A stretch of 11,649 nucleotides of DNA from an uncultured Ignavibacteriota bacterium (GTDB taxonomy: Bacteria; Bacteroidota; Ignavibacteria; Tepidaquicellales; Tepidaquicellaceae). The position numbers were made by a program, and so were the translations under genes. Every line of letters starts with the position of its first letter. The first letter of the stretch is position 1. The stretch is taken from assembly GCA_903901375.1 (NCBI GenBank), contig CAIUQV010000639.1, positions 1 through 11,649 of the forward strand. The letters run 5' to 3'. A model generated the notes under the pieces. It was not told the origin of the DNA. It ran no database searches and saw only the letters and a program-made list of their open reading frames with translations. Below, piece by piece: positions 11,603 through 11,649 of the stretch.

Positions 11603-11649
11603 ATGAAAACTGATATAATAATAATTCTTGATTTCGGCTCTCAGTACAC
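11603..11649 (+). CDS. guaA: GMP synthase, N-terminus only (cut by window edge)
   Basis: Only the first 15 complete codons are visible, with part of the next. They read MKTDIIIILDFGSQY with Thr next, the highly conserved start of the glutamine amidotransferase domain of GuaA, which makes GMP from XMP, ATP and glutamine. The ATG begins on the base after the kinase stop codon, so the two are co-transcribed. It is truncated by the window end, not by mutation. Confidence 0.85.
   Translation, partial: MKTDIIIILDFGSQY

Overview
The window reads as chromosomal DNA of an AT-rich, Gram-negative member of the Bacteroidota/Chlorobi side of the tree, most likely an Ignavibacteria-type organism. This rests on three things. 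There are several candidate promoters of the Bacteroidetes type (TTG, about 20 bases, then TAnnTTTG). There are small lipoproteins and a single-domain beta-sandwich secreted protein of the style common there. DivIVA, RodZ and L,D-transpeptidase genes occur in a double-membrane type of gene set. The assignment is inference; no rRNA or other strong marker is present. No mobile element, phage, CRISPR or tRNA was found.

Layout. Positions 64-567 (+) encode a small lipoprotein, which converges through a hairpin terminator on a minus-strand block (610-4783). Read in its own direction, that block is yggS (PLP homeostasis), divIVA, an intact class II purine nucleoside phosphorylase, a decayed paralogue of it, and an L,D-transpeptidase. 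The first four are tightly spaced (9-30 bases) and look like one operon. The transpeptidase lies 94 bases further on. A 228-base divergent control region (4784-5011) separates this block from the plus-strand genes: TM2-domain protein, DUF2752 protein, rodZ and ligA (5012-8818). ligA converges on a second minus-strand group (9016-10199): a secreted beta-sandwich protein, a DUF4870 protein and a second DUF2752 protein. A 494-base intergenic region follows, with two repeat-like elements. The window ends with a BadF/BadG-family sugar kinase directly abutting the first codons of guaA (GMP synthase).

The most striking feature is the same gene arrangement at two loci. At 5012-5599 (+) and at 9016-9744 (-), a tiny multi-pass membrane protein with a good Shine-Dalgarno sequence (TM2 in one, DUF4870 in the other) ends in TAA. 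A TTG follows immediately, in the same frame, and opens a DUF2752 membrane protein. In both cases a strong intrinsic terminator (GC-rich hairpin plus U-tract) lies inside the first 25 codons of the DUF2752 gene, with the U-tract encoding the Phe-rich first membrane helix. The inference is that transcription normally stops after the small gene. DUF2752 would be made only as a minor product, when ribosomes re-initiate at TTG or RNA polymerase reads through.

Other genes are largely housekeeping: NAD-dependent DNA ligase, RodZ-type cytoskeletal coupling, DivIVA-type polar/septal scaffold, 3-3 peptidoglycan cross-linking, purine salvage and GMP synthesis. The purine theme (two PNP-family genes at one end, guaA at the other) and the envelope/shape theme (DivIVA, RodZ, L,D-transpeptidase, DUF2752 pairs) run through the window without forming one obvious pathway.
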